Position numbers and translations under genes: made by a program
From: Candidatus Muproteobacteria bacterium RIFCSPHIGHO2_01_FULL_65_16
Lineage (GTDB): Bacteria > Pseudomonadota > Gammaproteobacteria > Acidiferrobacterales > Sulfurifustaceae
Reading direction: 5' to 3'
NCBI GenBank assembly: GCA_001785175.1
Contig: MFSY01000069.1
Coordinates: forward strand, 1 to 6,692
Length of the DNA stretch: 6,692 nucleotides
Notes under the pieces: model-generated
Told to the model about the DNA's origin: nothing
Databases searched by the model: none
The model's input: the letters and a program-made list of their open reading frames with translations, nothing else
Part shown: one piece after another, positions 1 through 6,554 of the stretch
How positions within the stretch are numbered: the first letter of the stretch is position 1
Layout: each line of letters begins with the position of its first letter

Positions 1-20
1 CGTAATCCTGTGAATCCTGT
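1..20 (-). repeat. Short nonamer repeat abutting the pdxA stop codon (cut by window edge)
   Basis: Read on the minus strand, two nonamers follow the pdxA stop directly: ACAGGATTC (20 to 12) and ACAGGATTA (11 to 3). The pdxA stop TAG (23-21) touches the first unit. Sequences of the form ACAGGATT(N)ACAGGATT recur between genes in many environmental bacterial genomes, as far as I recall. Only two units are visible and the element may continue beyond the window, so its full length and copy number cannot be judged. Confidence 0.5.
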
Positions 21-986
21 CTATTTCTTTCTTGTCAGTTCAATAGCCAATTCGAGCGCAGCATGAAGGCTCGATGGATCGGCCTTGCCGGTGCCGGCGA
101 GTTCGAGCGCGGTGCCGTGGTCCACGGAGGTGCGCACGAACGGCAGGCCGAGCGTGACGTTCACGGCGTGCGCGAAGTCGCGGTGTTTGATCACCGGCAG
201 GCCCTGGTCGTGGTACATGGCGAGCACGGCGTCCACGCCTTTGAGCTGCGCCGGGATGAAGGCCGTGTCCGCCGGGACCGGCCCGCGCAGACGCATGCCG
301 CGAGCGGCGAGCTCGCGAACGATCGGCTCGATGACCTCGATCTCCTCGCGCCCCATGTGGCCACCCTCGCCGGCGTGGGGGTTGAGGCCGCAGACAAGGA
401 CCGCGGGGTCGGGGATGCCGAATCGCTTCTTGAGGTCCCGGTGCAGCACCTCGAGCACCGCGCGCAGCCGCTCGCGCGTGATCGCGCGCGGAACCTCGGA
501 AAGCGGCAGATGTGTGGTCGCGAGCGCCACGCGCAGGCTCCCGGCGGCGAGCATCATGACCGGCTGCGCGCAGCCCGCGCGCGCGGCGAGAAATTCGGTG
601 TGGCCGGTGAACGGAATGCCGGCGTCGTTGATGGCGCCCTTATGCACGGGGCCGGTGACGAGGGCGTCGAACTCGCCGCGCAGGCAGCCGTCCGCCGCTG
701 TCTCCAGGGTTTTGATCACGTACGGCGCATTGGCCGGATCGGGCCGGCCCGCGGTCACGGGCGCGGCGGCCGGTACCGGCAGCAGAAACACCCCGGCTTG
801 CGCCTGCCCGCGGCCGCGCCACTCCCCGGGGGCGAATGCGCGCTTGAGCCGACGCGCGCGATCCGCCAGCACCTCGGGATCGGCGATCAGCACGGCCGCC
901 GCCCCGGCCGGTGGCGCAATCTGCACGCACAGGTCCGGGCCGATGCCGGCGGGCTCGCCGGGGGTGAGGGCGATGACGGAAATCAT
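21..986 (-). CDS. pdxA: 4-hydroxythreonine-4-phosphate dehydrogenase PdxA
   Basis: PdxA is a cytoplasmic, metal-dependent, NAD-linked dehydrogenase. It oxidises 4-phosphohydroxy-L-threonine; the product decarboxylates to 3-amino-2-oxopropyl phosphate, which PdxJ joins to deoxyxylulose phosphate to make pyridoxine phosphate. The protein has 321 residues (E. coli 329). Visible family motifs are TPGEPAGIGP (8-17), TGPVHKGAIN (111-120), FTGHTEFLA (126-134), GLNPHAGEGGHMG (200-212) and DHGTALELAGTGKADP (289-304). The three metal-ligand histidines are at H159, H204 and H259, each seven residues before the E. coli positions. The ATG at 986 is well supported because the conserved TPGEP motif begins at residue 8. 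No Shine-Dalgarno sequence precedes it; the 14 bases upstream lead straight into an inverted heptamer repeat. It is the third gene after lptD and surA, 94 bp past the surA stop. In E. coli and Pseudomonas the next gene would be rsmA (ksgA), which would lie outside the window. Its residues look complete and function is near certain. Confidence 0.97.
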   Translation of the reverse strand: MISVIALTPGEPAGIGPDLCVQIAPPAGAAAVLIADPEVLADRARRLKRAFAPGEWRGRGQAQAGVFLLPVPAAAPVTAGRPDPANAPYVIKTLETAADGCLRGEFDALVTGPVHKGAINDAGIPFTGHTEFLAARAGCAQPVMMLAAGSLRVALATTHLPLSEVPRAITRERLRAVLEVLHRDLKKRFGIPDPAVLVCGLNPHAGEGGHMGREEIEVIEPIVRELAARGMRLRGPVPADTAFIPAQLKGVDAVLAMYHDQGLPVIKHRDFAHAVNVTLGLPFVRTSVDHGTALELAGTGKADPSSLHAALELAIELTRKK

Positions 987-994
987 AACTGCGA

Positions 995-1084
995 GTTACA
1001 AGTAACAAGTAGCAAGTTACAAGTAGCGAGGGGCGAGGGAATGCTCATTACTTTTCTTGCCACTTGTAACTTGCAACTTGTCAC
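995..1084. repeat. Inverted heptamer-repeat element between surA and pdxA
   Basis: The gap is filled by two arrays of 7-base units in opposite orientation. The left arm (995-1029) reads GTTACAA, GTAACAA, GTAGCAA, GTTACAA, GTAGCGA. The right arm (1057-1084) reads TTGCCAC, TTGTAAC, TTGCAAC, TTGTCAC, whose complements are the same type of unit (GTGGCAA, GTTACAA, GTTGCAA, GTGACAA). A 27-base spacer (1030-1056) lies between them. The right arm runs into the end of surA and includes its stop codon. The AT-rich, strictly periodic composition contrasts with the high-GC coding DNA on both sides. Similar strings built on AAGTTACAAGT turn up between genes in other environmental genomes, from memory. No recombinase or transposase is nearby. 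Confidence 0.8.
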
Positions 1085-1085
1085 T
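1001..1085 (-). other. Long imperfect hairpin in the surA-pdxA transcript
   Basis: Positions 1001-1030 pair with 1085-1056: 26 of 30 positions are Watson-Crick on the plus strand, including 13 uninterrupted pairs (1012-1024 with 1074-1062). The loop is 25 bases. In the minus-strand transcript two of the four mismatches (1004/1082 and 1025/1061) become G-U wobbles, leaving one U-U and one C-A. The 5' arm contains the surA stop codon and the 3' arm ends 14 bases before the pdxA ATG. It has no GC-rich stem followed by a U-run, so it is not a standard intrinsic terminator. A role in RNA stability, pausing or surA-pdxA translational coupling is possible but is inference. Confidence 0.6.
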
Positions 1086-2409
1086 CGTTTTCCATGTATT
1101 CCACGTAGGCCTCGTCGCGCAACTGGCGCAGCCACTGTTCGTAACGCTCGTCGGCCTTGCGCGCGTGGATCTGGCCGCGGGCGGCGGCGCGGTTGCGCTC
1201 CTGGCTGATGTCCTGGCTGCGGCGCCCGAGGACCTGGATCAGGTGCAGCCCGAAGGACGTGGGCACCGGCGCGCTCAACTGGCCGGGCTTGAGCGCGCTC
1301 ATCGCCTTCTCGAAGTCCGGCACCGTCTGGCCGGGGCTGATCCAGCCGAGATCGCCGCCCTCGGCGGCCGAGGCCGTGTCCTCGGAGTGCGCCCGGGCCA
1401 GGGCGGCGAAGTCCTCGCCGTTCTCGATCCGGCCGCGCAGCTGCAGCAGCTTCTTGCGCGCCTCCTCCGCGCCCAGGATCTCGCTCGGCCGGAGCAGAAT
1501 GTGGCGCGCGTGCGTCTGGGTGACGGCCGCGGCGGCCGCCATCTCGCCGCGCTTGTCGTTCAGCTTGATGATATGGAATCCATTCGGGCCGCGCAGCACA
1601 TCGCTTACCTCGCCCTTACGCATCTTCCCGAGCGCCGCGAGAAACAGTTCCGGCAGCTGCCCGGCCTTTTTCCAGCCGAGGCCGCCGCCCTTGAGCGCCT
1701 CGGCGCCGGTGGAGTGGCTGATGGCGGCCTGCCCGAAGTCGCCGCCCTGGCGCAGCTGCCGGAGGATGTCGTCCGCGCGTTGCTTCGACGCCTGGATGGT
1801 TTCGGGCGCGGCGGATTCGGGGATGGCGATGAAGATATGCGCGATGTTGTATTCGAGGCTCACGCGCGCGCGGTTTTCCTGGTCCTCGAGGAAGCCGGTG
1901 ATCTCGGCCTCCGTCACGGTGACGCGGTTATTGATCTCGCGCTCGACCAGCTGCTGGATGGCGAGTTGGTCGTGGACCTGGTTGCGGAACGCCGCCGGGT
2001 CCAGGCCGCGGCGCGCGAGGGTCTTGATGAAATTCTCCGGCGTGGTCTTGTCGCGGCGGGCGATGTTGCGCAGCGCCTGCTCGACGTCCTCGTCGCCGAC
2101 GCGGATGCCGCTTTTGGCGGCCAGTTGCAACTGGACGCGCTCCATGATCATGCGTTCGAGCACCTGCCGCTTCAGTATCGCGTCGGTCGGGGCCTTGATC
2201 TTTTCCAGCGCCAACTGTTTTTTCGTCTCCGCCAGGCGCATGGAAAGCTCCGTCTCGGTGATCACCTCGTCGTTAACCACGGCCGCGATGCGGTCAACGT
2301 CGTCCACCGGGACCGCGGCGCCGAGCGGCGCCGCCGCGACCAGCAGCAGGAGCGCCGCCGCCGGCAGGCGGTGGCGGAGCGAACGGGAGGCGGCGGCGTG
2401 GACAGGCAT
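1081..2409 (-). CDS. surA: Periplasmic chaperone and peptidyl-prolyl isomerase SurA
   Basis: SurA binds unfolded outer-membrane barrel proteins in the periplasm and passes them to the Bam complex. From the ATG at 2409 the protein has 442 residues (E. coli 428). It opens with a signal peptide: basic RSLRHR (9-14), hydrophobic AAALLLLVAAA (17-27), and likely cleavage near LGAA (29-32). The N-terminal chaperone domain begins at VDRIAAVVNDEVI (38-50). Two parvulin domains follow, at about 186-287 and 299-396. The second has the classical residues: H303 in RHIL, GGDLGW (351-356), and SFGLHLI (385-391). The first has GGGLGW (241-246) in place of GGDLGW, so it may be catalytically weak, as is the first domain in E. 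coli SurA. The last 45 or so residues form the C-terminal helix that packs on the chaperone core in the family. A longer reading from 2511 would overlap lptD and bury the signal peptide, so I rejected it. A GGAA lies 3 bases before the ATG. The stop TGA (1083-1081) lies in the inverted heptamer repeat. Confidence 0.96.
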   Translation of the reverse strand: MPVHAAASRSLRHRLPAAALLLLVAAAPLGAAVPVDDVDRIAAVVNDEVITETELSMRLAETKKQLALEKIKAPTDAILKRQVLERMIMERVQLQLAAKSGIRVGDEDVEQALRNIARRDKTTPENFIKTLARRGLDPAAFRNQVHDQLAIQQLVEREINNRVTVTEAEITGFLEDQENRARVSLEYNIAHIFIAIPESAAPETIQASKQRADDILRQLRQGGDFGQAAISHSTGAEALKGGGLGWKKAGQLPELFLAALGKMRKGEVSDVLRGPNGFHIIKLNDKRGEMAAAAAVTQTHARHILLRPSEILGAEEARKKLLQLRGRIENGEDFAALARAHSEDTASAAEGGDLGWISPGQTVPDFEKAMSALKPGQLSAPVPTSFGLHLIQVLGRRSQDISQERNRAAARGQIHARKADERYEQWLRQLRDEAYVEYMENE

Positions 2410-2452
2410 GATTTCCGGGACGCTTCGGGGCGGGCGGTTTCGCGGCGCCGAT

Positions 2453-2461
2453 AGGATAGCA
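2453..2461 (-). promoter_or_regulatory. Possible extended -10 element upstream of surA
   Basis: The 82-bp lptD-surA gap (2410-2491) contains, on the minus strand, TGCTATCCT. This is a TGn motif plus a hexamer that matches TATAAT at four of six positions, about 43 bases before the surA ATG. The best -35 candidate 17 bp upstream, TCCGCA, is poor. It could give surA and pdxA an extra promoter besides read-through from lptD, but a chance match is quite possible. The rest of this gap shows no repeat and no clear terminator. Confidence 0.25.
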
Positions 2462-2491
2462 CGAAGCGCCGGGCCTGCGGAAAACGTCGCG

Positions 2492-4741
2492 TCAGGGCGC
2501 GGGAGTGTCACCGGCCGCGCGCGTGCTCGCCGGGAACGAGAACAGGCTCTGCGTGAGCGGGCTCTCCGGCACGGTGCCGCGCTTGCTCAGGCCGGTCAGC
2601 TCGAGCTCGAACATGGCGGCGTTGACCTGGTCGTTGGTTGTGCTTATGTATCGCCGGGTCGCGACCAGGCGCAGCGCCCAGCAGCAGGCGTTGTATTCCA
2701 GGCCGGCGTAGGTTTCCAGGTTGCGGTTGTCGTGCTGGGAATAGATCGAGCGCGCCCGCAGCGCCCAGCGGCCGCCCACGGGCCACTCGGCGGAGACGTC
2801 CGTCTGCCGCAGCTCGCCGCGGATGTGGCGCTGGCCGAGATTCAGGATCTTGTTCCGCTCCGGGTTGTATTGCAGATATATATTGCTTTTCTGGGTCTCG
2901 TCCGTGCCCCGGCCCCACTGCACGCTCGCGCGCGCGTGCCAGTTGCCGACGAGCCAGGCGGCGGCCTCGGCCACGGTGTCCGAGGTGTCGCTGCCGATCG
3001 TGCCGGGCGGCAGGTTCACCTTGCGGTCGGCGAAATAATGGATCCGGCCCAGGCTCAACCGCAACCGCTCGACCCCGTCTTGGCCGTCGAGGAGCCGGGT
3101 CGTGAGCGCGGCCGTGATCTGGTTGGCGTCGCCGACGCGGTCGCCGCCGGAAAAGCGGTTGTCGCGAAAGAGATTGGTGAAGCTGAAATCGGCGGCGCCG
3201 GTGTCGAAGTTGGGCAGGTCGTCCTGGCCCTTGTACGGGACGTACAGGTAGAACAGCCGCGGTTCCAGGGTCTGCGTGTACTCGCGCCCGCCCCACGCGC
3301 TGTCGCGGTCGAAGAACAGGCCGGTGTCGAGACTGTAGACGCCGCGCGTGAGCTCGGGTGACGTGTCCGCGACCCCGGCGGTGTCGCCCGCGAGGTCGTA
3401 GCCGATGTAGCGCGCGCCGAGCCGGGGCGTGAAAAAGCCGTAACCCCGCGTGAGCGGCAGGCTGAGCGCCGGATTGAGATTGAGGCGCTCGCCGTTGAGC
3501 CGCTGCCCGCGGTGGAACCTGGTCCACTCGCTGTCGAGGTGATAGCGCGGCCCGCTGCTGCCGCTCGGCGGCGTGGTCGCCAGCGTCAGCTGCGGCAGGC
3601 GGGCGTAGGGCCGGTCCGCCTCGGCGATGGTGTTGTCCACCGTCTGGTAGTCGGAGAGGCGGGCGTCGAAATTCCACCGCAGCCCGCGGTACCGGACGTC
3701 GGCGTTCTGCGGCATGTGCGTCTGGCTCGTGATCGCGAGCCGGTCGCCGAAATCGCTGAGATAGTTTTTGTCCGAGACCCCGCGGATGTCGGCGCCGGCG
3801 GACCAATACCGGCCGAGCGCGTGTTGGTGTTTGAACGCGCCGGCGGCGCGGTCCTCGCCGCCGACCTTGTCGTTTTCCAGGATGTCGAAATCCAGCCGGC
3901 CCTCGTGGCGCCGGCCGAGATAGCGGAACTCGTTTTGCAACTGCACCCCGCGCTTGGACAGGATCCGCGGGGTGATGGTGGCGTCGTAGTTGGGGGCGAT
4001 GTTCCAGTAGTAGGGCACGGCGATCTCGGTGCCCAGGTTTTCCGAGGTTCCGAGGCGCGGGAACAGAAAGCCGGACTTGCGCCGGTCGGAGATGGAAAAG
4101 CTGAGATAGGGCAGGTAGAAGATCGGCACGCCCTGGAACGCGACGGTGGTGTGGTAGGCGGTGCCCAGGTCGTCGGCGGTGTCGAGCTCGAGCTCGCTCA
4201 TCCTGAGAAACCAGCTGTCCTGGCCGGGCGGGCAGGTGGTGAAGCGCGCCCGGCGCAGGCGCATCAGATCGGGGCCGGCGAGCTCGATGCGCTCGGCGTC
4301 GCCGCGGACAAGTCCGTGCGCCAGCGTGTAGCTGCTCGGCCCGGCGTAGCCGGTGTGGGATTCGAGCTGCAAGTGCAGCTCGGAGGTCGCGAGGCTGTCG
4401 CCGGCGGCGTTGCCCAGGCGGATGTCGCCGGTGGCGTCGGCCTGGTCCGCGGCCTTGTCGTAACGCAGCCGGTCGGCGGTCAGGCGGTCGCCGCCCCGTT
4501 CGAGCTCGACGTCGCCGATAAACTCGCTGACGCCACCCGCCACCGATCGCACCTCGCGCGCGTATATCTGCGTCGGCGGCGCGGGTGCACCCGGCGCGGG
4601 CGCCCGCGGCTGCAGCGCCGGCAGCGGCGCGGGGCAGGCGGTCTCGTCGGCCGCCGGGGCGGGGGCGCACAGAAGTACCGCCGCGGCGAACAGGATCGGC
4701 CGGGCGGCGCGCGCGGGTGGCATGGAGTATGGGGGCGGCAT
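2492..4741 (-). CDS. lptD: LPS-assembly outer-membrane protein LptD
   Basis: LptD is the outer-membrane barrel that, with the lipoprotein LptE, inserts lipopolysaccharide into the outer leaflet as the final part of the Lpt bridge. The protein has 749 residues (E. coli 784). A signal peptide covers about 1-30 (hydrophobic ILFAAAVLL at 16-24, cleavage near APAPA). A proline/alanine-rich linker (37-57) follows, then an LptA-like beta-jellyroll domain (about 58-170) and the barrel (about 200-720). Very typical stretches are FYLPYLSFSISDRRKSGFLF (208-227) and FTNLFRDNRFSGGDRVGDAN (521-540). The mature cysteines C36, C170, C686 and C687 match the pattern of E. coli C31, C173, C724 and C725, whose long-range disulfides mature the protein. 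C25 lies in the signal peptide. The start is uncertain: ATG at 4741 or, six codons on, ATG at 4723. Neither has a Shine-Dalgarno sequence and both give a workable signal peptide. It is the first gene of the lptD-surA-pdxA unit; its neighbour SurA is a known chaperone for LptD in E. coli. No sigma-E type site is evident. Confidence 0.97.
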   Translation of the reverse strand: MPPPYSMPPARAARPILFAAAVLLCAPAPAADETACPAPLPALQPRAPAPGAPAPPTQIYAREVRSVAGGVSEFIGDVELERGGDRLTADRLRYDKAADQADATGDIRLGNAAGDSLATSELHLQLESHTGYAGPSSYTLAHGLVRGDAERIELAGPDLMRLRRARFTTCPPGQDSWFLRMSELELDTADDLGTAYHTTVAFQGVPIFYLPYLSFSISDRRKSGFLFPRLGTSENLGTEIAVPYYWNIAPNYDATITPRILSKRGVQLQNEFRYLGRRHEGRLDFDILENDKVGGEDRAAGAFKHQHALGRYWSAGADIRGVSDKNYLSDFGDRLAITSQTHMPQNADVRYRGLRWNFDARLSDYQTVDNTIAEADRPYARLPQLTLATTPPSGSSGPRYHLDSEWTRFHRGQRLNGERLNLNPALSLPLTRGYGFFTPRLGARYIGYDLAGDTAGVADTSPELTRGVYSLDTGLFFDRDSAWGGREYTQTLEPRLFYLYVPYKGQDDLPNFDTGAADFSFTNLFRDNRFSGGDRVGDANQITAALTTRLLDGQDGVERLRLSLGRIHYFADRKVNLPPGTIGSDTSDTVAEAAAWLVGNWHARASVQWGRGTDETQKSNIYLQYNPERNKILNLGQRHIRGELRQTDVSAEWPVGGRWALRARSIYSQHDNRNLETYAGLEYNACCWALRLVATRRYISTTNDQVNAAMFELELTGLSKRGTVPESPLTQSLFSFPASTRAAGDTPAP

Positions 4742-4767
4742 TGTTTATTATTGGCCTGGCATAAAAT
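4741..4767 (+). promoter_or_regulatory. Candidate amgK promoter in the lptD/amgK divergent region
   Basis: The stretch between the divergent genes (4742-4832) begins with the only AT-rich patch near here. On the plus strand TTGTTT (4741-4746) could be a -35 element and TAAAAT (4762-4767, five of six matches to TATAAT) a -10 element, with a short 15-bp spacer. This would give a leader of about 60 bases before the TTG start of amgK. Minus-strand signals for lptD are less clear: TTGATG (4791-4786) and TTTTAT (4766-4761) are 19 bp apart. Both promoters would share the same patch, so the two units may compete for polymerase. The assignment rests on sequence match alone. Confidence 0.35.
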
Positions 4768-4822
4768 TGCATAGAACGCCCCGCCCATCAAGCACTCACC
4801 GCACGCCGCCGCCCGGCGCCAC

Positions 4823-4827
4823 AGGAA
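4823..4827 (+). promoter_or_regulatory. Ribosome binding site that fixes the TTG start of amgK
   Basis: AGGAA sits 5 bases before the TTG at 4833. It is the only good Shine-Dalgarno match in this leader. The upstream in-frame ATG at 4722 has none, lies on top of the lptD start, and would add 37 residues unlike the family. The motif therefore decides the start in favour of TTG. Confidence 0.7.
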
Positions 4828-4832
4828 CGATC

Positions 4833-5837
4833 TTGGATAACAGACTCGCAGCGCTCAAGGATTGGATCGGCCGGGTCCTGCGCGTGTCGGTATACGACAT
4901 CCGCCCGGCGTCGGCCGACGCGAGTTTCCGCCGCTATTTCCGCGTCCGCGCCGGCGGCGCCACCTACATCGCCATGGACGCGCCCCCGGAGCAGGAGGAC
5001 ATGCGCCCCTATGTGCGCATCGCCCGGCGTCTCCACGAGCTCGGGCTCAACGTCCCGCGCATCCTCGAGCAGGACCTCGAACGCGGGTTTCTGCTGATCA
5101 GCGACCTGGGCGAGCGGCTGTACCTGGCGCAGCTGAACGCAGACACGGTCGAGCGGCTCTACGGCGACGCCCTCGGGGCGCTGGTGGTGTTGCAGGCCGG
5201 CGCCTTCTCCCGCCGCGCGCCGGACGAGGAGCCGTTGCTGCCCGACTACGACGCGGCGCTGCTCACGCGCGAGATGGAGCTGTTTCGCGAGTGGTATCTC
5301 GGCCGGCACCTGGGCCGCGCGCTCGGCGCGCGCCAGCACGACGTGCTCGACCGGTCGTTCGAGTTTCTCACGCGCGCCGCGCTGGCGCAGCCGCGGGTGT
5401 GGGTGCACCGCGACTACCACTCGCGCAATCTCATGGTGACCGACGTCAACAACCCCGGCATCCTGGATTTCCAGGACGCCGTCGTCGGGCCCGTGACCTA
5501 CGATCTGGTGTCGCTGCTGCGCGACTGCTACATCGCCTGGCCGCGCGCGCGGGTGGAGGACTGGGCCAAGGGCTACCACGAGCTCGCCCGGCAGTCCGGC
5601 ATCCCGGTGGGCGACGACGACGCCCTGTTCCTGCGCTGGTTCGACCTGATGGGCGTGCAGCGCCACCTCAAGGCGAGCGGCATCTTCGCGCGCCTCAATT
5701 ATCGCGACGGCAAGCCCGGTTATCTGCCGGACATACCGCGCACCCTGGGTTATGTGCTGGAGGTCGGCGCGCGTTACCCGGAGCTCGAGGAGCTGCACGC
5801 GCTGCTGCTGGAGCTCAAGGTGCCGGGGGCGGCATGA
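4833..5837 (+). CDS. amgK: N-acetylmuramate / N-acetylglucosamine anomeric kinase AmgK
   Basis: AmgK phosphorylates the anomeric hydroxyl of MurNAc (and GlcNAc) with ATP to give the 1-phosphate, in the cytoplasmic peptidoglycan recycling branch best known from Pseudomonas. From the TTG at 4833 the protein has 334 residues, close to the family length of about 340. It belongs to the aminoglycoside-phosphotransferase-like kinase fold. An early SADASFRRYFRV (27-38) is a typical nucleotide-loop region of this family. ISDLGERLYL (89-98) belongs to the hinge region. The catalytic loop HRDYHSRNLM (192-201) holds D194 and N199. The metal-binding DFQDA (212-216) is the counterpart of DFG. Other phosphotransferases share this fold, but the downstream overlap with murU and the divergent lptD make AmgK by far the best call. 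The stop TGA overlaps the murU start (ATGA, 5834-5837), so the two are likely translated together. Confidence 0.93.
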   Translation: MDNRLAALKDWIGRVLRVSVYDIRPASADASFRRYFRVRAGGATYIAMDAPPEQEDMRPYVRIARRLHELGLNVPRILEQDLERGFLLISDLGERLYLAQLNADTVERLYGDALGALVVLQAGAFSRRAPDEEPLLPDYDAALLTREMELFREWYLGRHLGRALGARQHDVLDRSFEFLTRAALAQPRVWVHRDYHSRNLMVTDVNNPGILDFQDAVVGPVTYDLVSLLRDCYIAWPRARVEDWAKGYHELARQSGIPVGDDDALFLRWFDLMGVQRHLKASGIFARLNYRDGKPGYLPDIPRTLGYVLEVGARYPELEELHALLLELKVPGAA

Positions 5838-6526
5838 CCACGGTCATGATACTCGCGGCCGGGCGCGGCGAGCGCATGCGCCCCCTGAGCGACGCGGTCC
5901 CGAAGCCGCTGCTCGTGGCCGGCGGCAAGCCGCTGATCGTGCATCTGATCGAGGGCCTGGCGCGCGCGGATCTGCGCGACATCGTCGTCAACCACTCCCA
6001 TCTGGGCGAGAAGATCGTGGCGGCGCTGGGCGACGGGCGGCGCCACGGCGTGCGCATCGCCTATTCACACGAAGCGGGCGGCGGGCTGGAGGCGGGCGGC
6101 GGGATTTACCAGGCGCTCGATCTCATCCGGGGCGATCCGTTCATCGTGGTCAACGGCGATATCTGGACCGATTACCCGTTCGCGCGCCTGCCGCGCCGCC
6201 TGGCGGGCGAGGCGCACCTGGTGCTGGTGGATAACCCGCCGCACCATCCGCGCGGCGATTTCGCCCTGCGCGCCGGCCGCGTCGCCGCCGCCGGCGCGCC
6301 GAAACTCACGTTCAGCGGCATCGGCGTCTATGCGCGCCGGCTGTTCGACGGTTGCCGCCCGGGCAAGTTTCCGCTGGCGCCGCTGCTGCGGCAGGCCATG
6401 GAGCGCGGCGCGGTCAGCGGCGAACATCACGCCGGGCGCTGGCTGGACGTCGGGACGCCGGAGCGCCTGGCGGAACTGGAACGCGCCTTGACCGGCAACG
6501 GCGGAACCACAGATGAACACGGATGA
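5834..6526 (+). CDS. murU: N-acetylmuramate alpha-1-phosphate uridylyltransferase MurU
   Basis: MurU transfers UMP from UTP to MurNAc alpha-1-phosphate, the product of AmgK. This yields UDP-MurNAc without the MurA/MurB steps, and in Pseudomonas the route lowers fosfomycin sensitivity. The protein has 230 residues. The nucleotidyltransferase signature LAAGRGERMRPLSDAVPKPL spans 7-26. EAGGGI (86-91) takes the place of the common ETGGGI sugar-binding loop. VNGDIWTDY (106-114) carries the metal-binding D109. FSGIGVY (160-166) and LDVGTPERLAEL (204-215) are typical of the family C-terminus. The ATG at 5834 overlaps the amgK stop by 4 bases and is preceded by a G-rich run (5825-5829), which suits translational coupling. 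The last six residues, TTDEHG, and the stop codon are encoded by a dispersed-type repeat, so the native C-terminus probably ended elsewhere. This tail lies beyond the conserved fold and should not matter for activity. Confidence 0.94.
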   Translation: MTTVMILAAGRGERMRPLSDAVPKPLLVAGGKPLIVHLIEGLARADLRDIVVNHSHLGEKIVAALGDGRRHGVRIAYSHEAGGGLEAGGGIYQALDLIRGDPFIVVNGDIWTDYPFARLPRRLAGEAHLVLVDNPPHHPRGDFALRAGRVAAAGAPKLTFSGIGVYARRLFDGCRPGKFPLAPLLRQAMERGAVSGEHHAGRWLDVGTPERLAELERALTGNGGTTDEHG

Positions 6527-6534
6527 ACGCGGAT
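6505..6534 (+). repeat. Decamer repeat (GATGAACRCG) running through the murU stop codon
   Basis: After AACCACA, the units GATGAACACG (6512-6521) and GATGAACGCG (6522-6531) follow in tandem, then a partial GAT. The murU stop TGA is at 6524-6526, inside the second unit. Strings of the form CACAGATGAACACGGATGAA are, from memory, widespread between genes in environmental bacteria of several phyla. No protein is encoded by the element apart from the borrowed murU tail. Confidence 0.7.
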
Positions 6535-6554
6535 CAGAAATTAAGGATGACCTC

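Noticed and set aside
63..1208. A plus-strand open frame covering pdxA and the repeat gap
   Set aside because: It is antisense to pdxA, passes through the heptamer repeat, and shows no recognisable protein features.
2410..2511. A longer SurA starting at 2511
   Set aside because: It would overlap the end of lptD, add 34 unconserved residues before a clear signal peptide, and lose the signal peptide position.
1157..3361. A 734-codon open frame on the plus strand across surA and lptD
   Set aside because: It is antisense to two certain genes, its translation is low-complexity (rich in Arg, Ala, Ser) with no domain, and long open frames opposite genes are expected at this GC content.
4665..4670. 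LptD as a lipoprotein, from the LLC in its signal peptide
   Set aside because: LLCAP lacks a convincing lipobox context, a better signal peptidase I site (APAPA) follows, and LptD family members are not lipoproteins.
2508..4772. A 754-codon open frame on the minus strand overlapping lptD in another frame
   Set aside because: It is an arginine/proline-rich frame shadow; the lptD frame carries the conserved cysteines and barrel motifs without interruption.
4862..6526. An open frame that runs through amgK and joins the murU frame, suggesting a fusion
   Set aside because: The part before 5834 is an out-of-frame reading of amgK with no domain. murU has its own ATG overlapping the amgK stop, which is normal coupling and not a fusion.
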